From Odontesthes bonariensis (Eukaryota > Chordata > Actinopteri > Atheriniformes > Atherinopsidae), in NCBI RefSeq assembly GCF_027942865.1, contig NC_134524.1, positions 2,941,036 to 3,005,035 on the forward strand: a stretch of DNA of 64,000 nt, read 5' to 3'. A program made the position numbers and the translations under genes. Below, piece after piece: positions 63,035-64,000 of the stretch; the stretch's first letter is position 1; each line of letters starts with the position of its first letter. The notes beneath the pieces are model-generated. The model saw nothing but the letters and a program-made list of their open reading frames with translations, searched no databases and was not told the origin of the DNA.

Positions 63035-64000
63035 ATTTCAGTCTGTTTCTGTTCATCTTTTTTATCTTTTCAAACAGAAGTTTATGACTTTAGTTTTTAC
63101 TCAGGTAAATCAGAAGGGTTCAAACCAGAGATGCAACTATAAAATGTATCATTTTAACCTCATGATGTGGAATAAATATTTGTCTGAACTGATTGTCTGT
63201 TTTTCCTGTCGTATCTCAGAGGATCCAGACTGTGGTCGGGTTAAAATGTTCATTTCACTGTCATGTACCAATGAGAGGGGCCAAGTTTTATTAACTCAAA
63301 ACTTAGATTCAGGAACATCAACAAATTGATTTCCAGTTTGGATTTATATGGGACGAGTTTTCTGCCTGCAGCTGAGAAAAACCTGTGTTTCTGTAACACA
63401 AATCAGCCAAACTTTCAGCCGTGCACCTGATCGCTGTCTAAAGGTTGCCGTGCCAACAGTGCGTGTGTTTGTCCTGCATGGGAACTGTTTACACTACAGG
63501 ATTATACAGGTAGCAGTTAAACCTGCCGGGCATTTCTGCCTGTCGCACCTCCTCCGCTGCCCATGGGTCAGCTGCAGGGTCATCAGCCAGAGACCACCAA
63601 ACATCGACGTGGGAACTGTGTAAAGCACAAACTCTCTTTGTTGTGTCTCAGTCGGGTATTTATGTGCAAAGAAAAACTGTAGCTGTGTTTGGTGCTCTGA
63701 GCTTTGTAGGTGGAATCTGGGGCATCAGGGTTTCTAACTCAGGGTGGTGCCTGCATCTGATGTTTAAATACAACAGAGAAGAAGAAAAGGAAAGAGAACC
63801 AGGTTTAAAGCAAACCCTCAACCAAAGCCACTTCCATATGAGGACAGAACATTACAGCGAACAATGAGCTACGGAGAGGATCTGTCAGAGGGGACAGACT
63901 CCTGGAGGCTCCTGGCTGGTGTCTCTCACTTTCAGCTGGTCAGTGCTGCCTCCTGCTGGATGATGATGGAACTGAGTTTCTGTAACATGACTCAACAAGA
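63035..64000 (+). repeat. Inverted block C, right copy, cut by the window end
   Basis: It is the reverse complement of 16860-17835. It follows the right V-set gene, whereas the left copy precedes the left V-set gene in its own orientation. It therefore probably separates successive receptor units in a tandem array. No gene is recognised inside it. Confidence 0.8.

Noticed and set aside
63348..63623. 91-codon frame conserved with 17245-17520
   Set aside because: Only two residues differ, but the surrounding non-coding block is equally conserved, so this is not evidence of coding.

Overview
This is nuclear DNA from a ray-finned (teleost) fish. It has intron-bearing immunoglobulin-type receptor genes with phase-1 exon junctions, and a dense mixture of repeats typical of fish genomes: many hAT transposons, L2/CR1, RTE, L1 and restriction-like-endonuclease LINEs, a Ty3/Gypsy element, a tRNA-derived SINE, and several minisatellites. 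No prokaryotic features, rRNA or CRISPR arrays are visible. The species cannot be named from the sequence alone.

Host genes. Three immune-receptor transcription units can be assembled by hand from splice sites and phase. (1) A V-set (B7/butyrophilin-like) gene on the minus strand, exons at 13838-13772, 12080-11736 and 11501-11323, with a nonsense codon just after the membrane. (2) An Fc-receptor-like gene on the plus strand with two Ig domains, a membrane segment and ITIM tail exons, running from 20628 to 36215; its last intron is about 13.3 kb and packed with retroelements. (3) A second V-set gene on the plus strand, 54721-62699, whose membrane exon can splice in phase 1 to two ITIM tail exons. 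The two tail exons of (2) and (3) are homologous, and the last one is nearly identical. A third copy of the tail exons lies downstream of gene (1), beyond its stop codon. The locus therefore looks like a cluster of paired inhibitory and tailless receptors built around a shared signalling-tail cassette.

Layout. 1-6 kb: hAT elements, including an intact-looking but N-terminally incomplete transposase, and a broken THAP exon. 7.7-9.9 kb: left copy of an inverted repeat (partner 60.6-63.0 kb) holding orphan tail exons. 10-14.2 kb: left V-set gene with a greatly expanded intronic minisatellite. 15.1-16.4 kb: hAT element. 16.9-17.8 kb: second inverted block (partner 63.0-64.0 kb). 18.6-20.3 kb: RTE-type LINE. 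20.6-36.2 kb: Fc-receptor-like gene; inside its last intron is a 3.64-kb tandem duplication carrying LINE pieces, then an L1, an internally deleted L1 insertion and LINE fusions. 36.9-40.9 kb: a 51-bp satellite split by hAT fragments. 41-43.6 kb: mostly unassigned sequence with small relics of the V-set locus. 43.6-47.6 kb: MITE, L2-type LINE, pogo and hAT relics. 47.8-54.0 kb: a hAT remnant with a rearranged Gypsy element nested inside it. 54.7-62.7 kb: right V-set gene. 63-64 kb: block that, on the left side, lies upstream of the next V-set gene.

All exon models are hand predictions from splice signals, frame and paralogue comparison; no transcript evidence was available.
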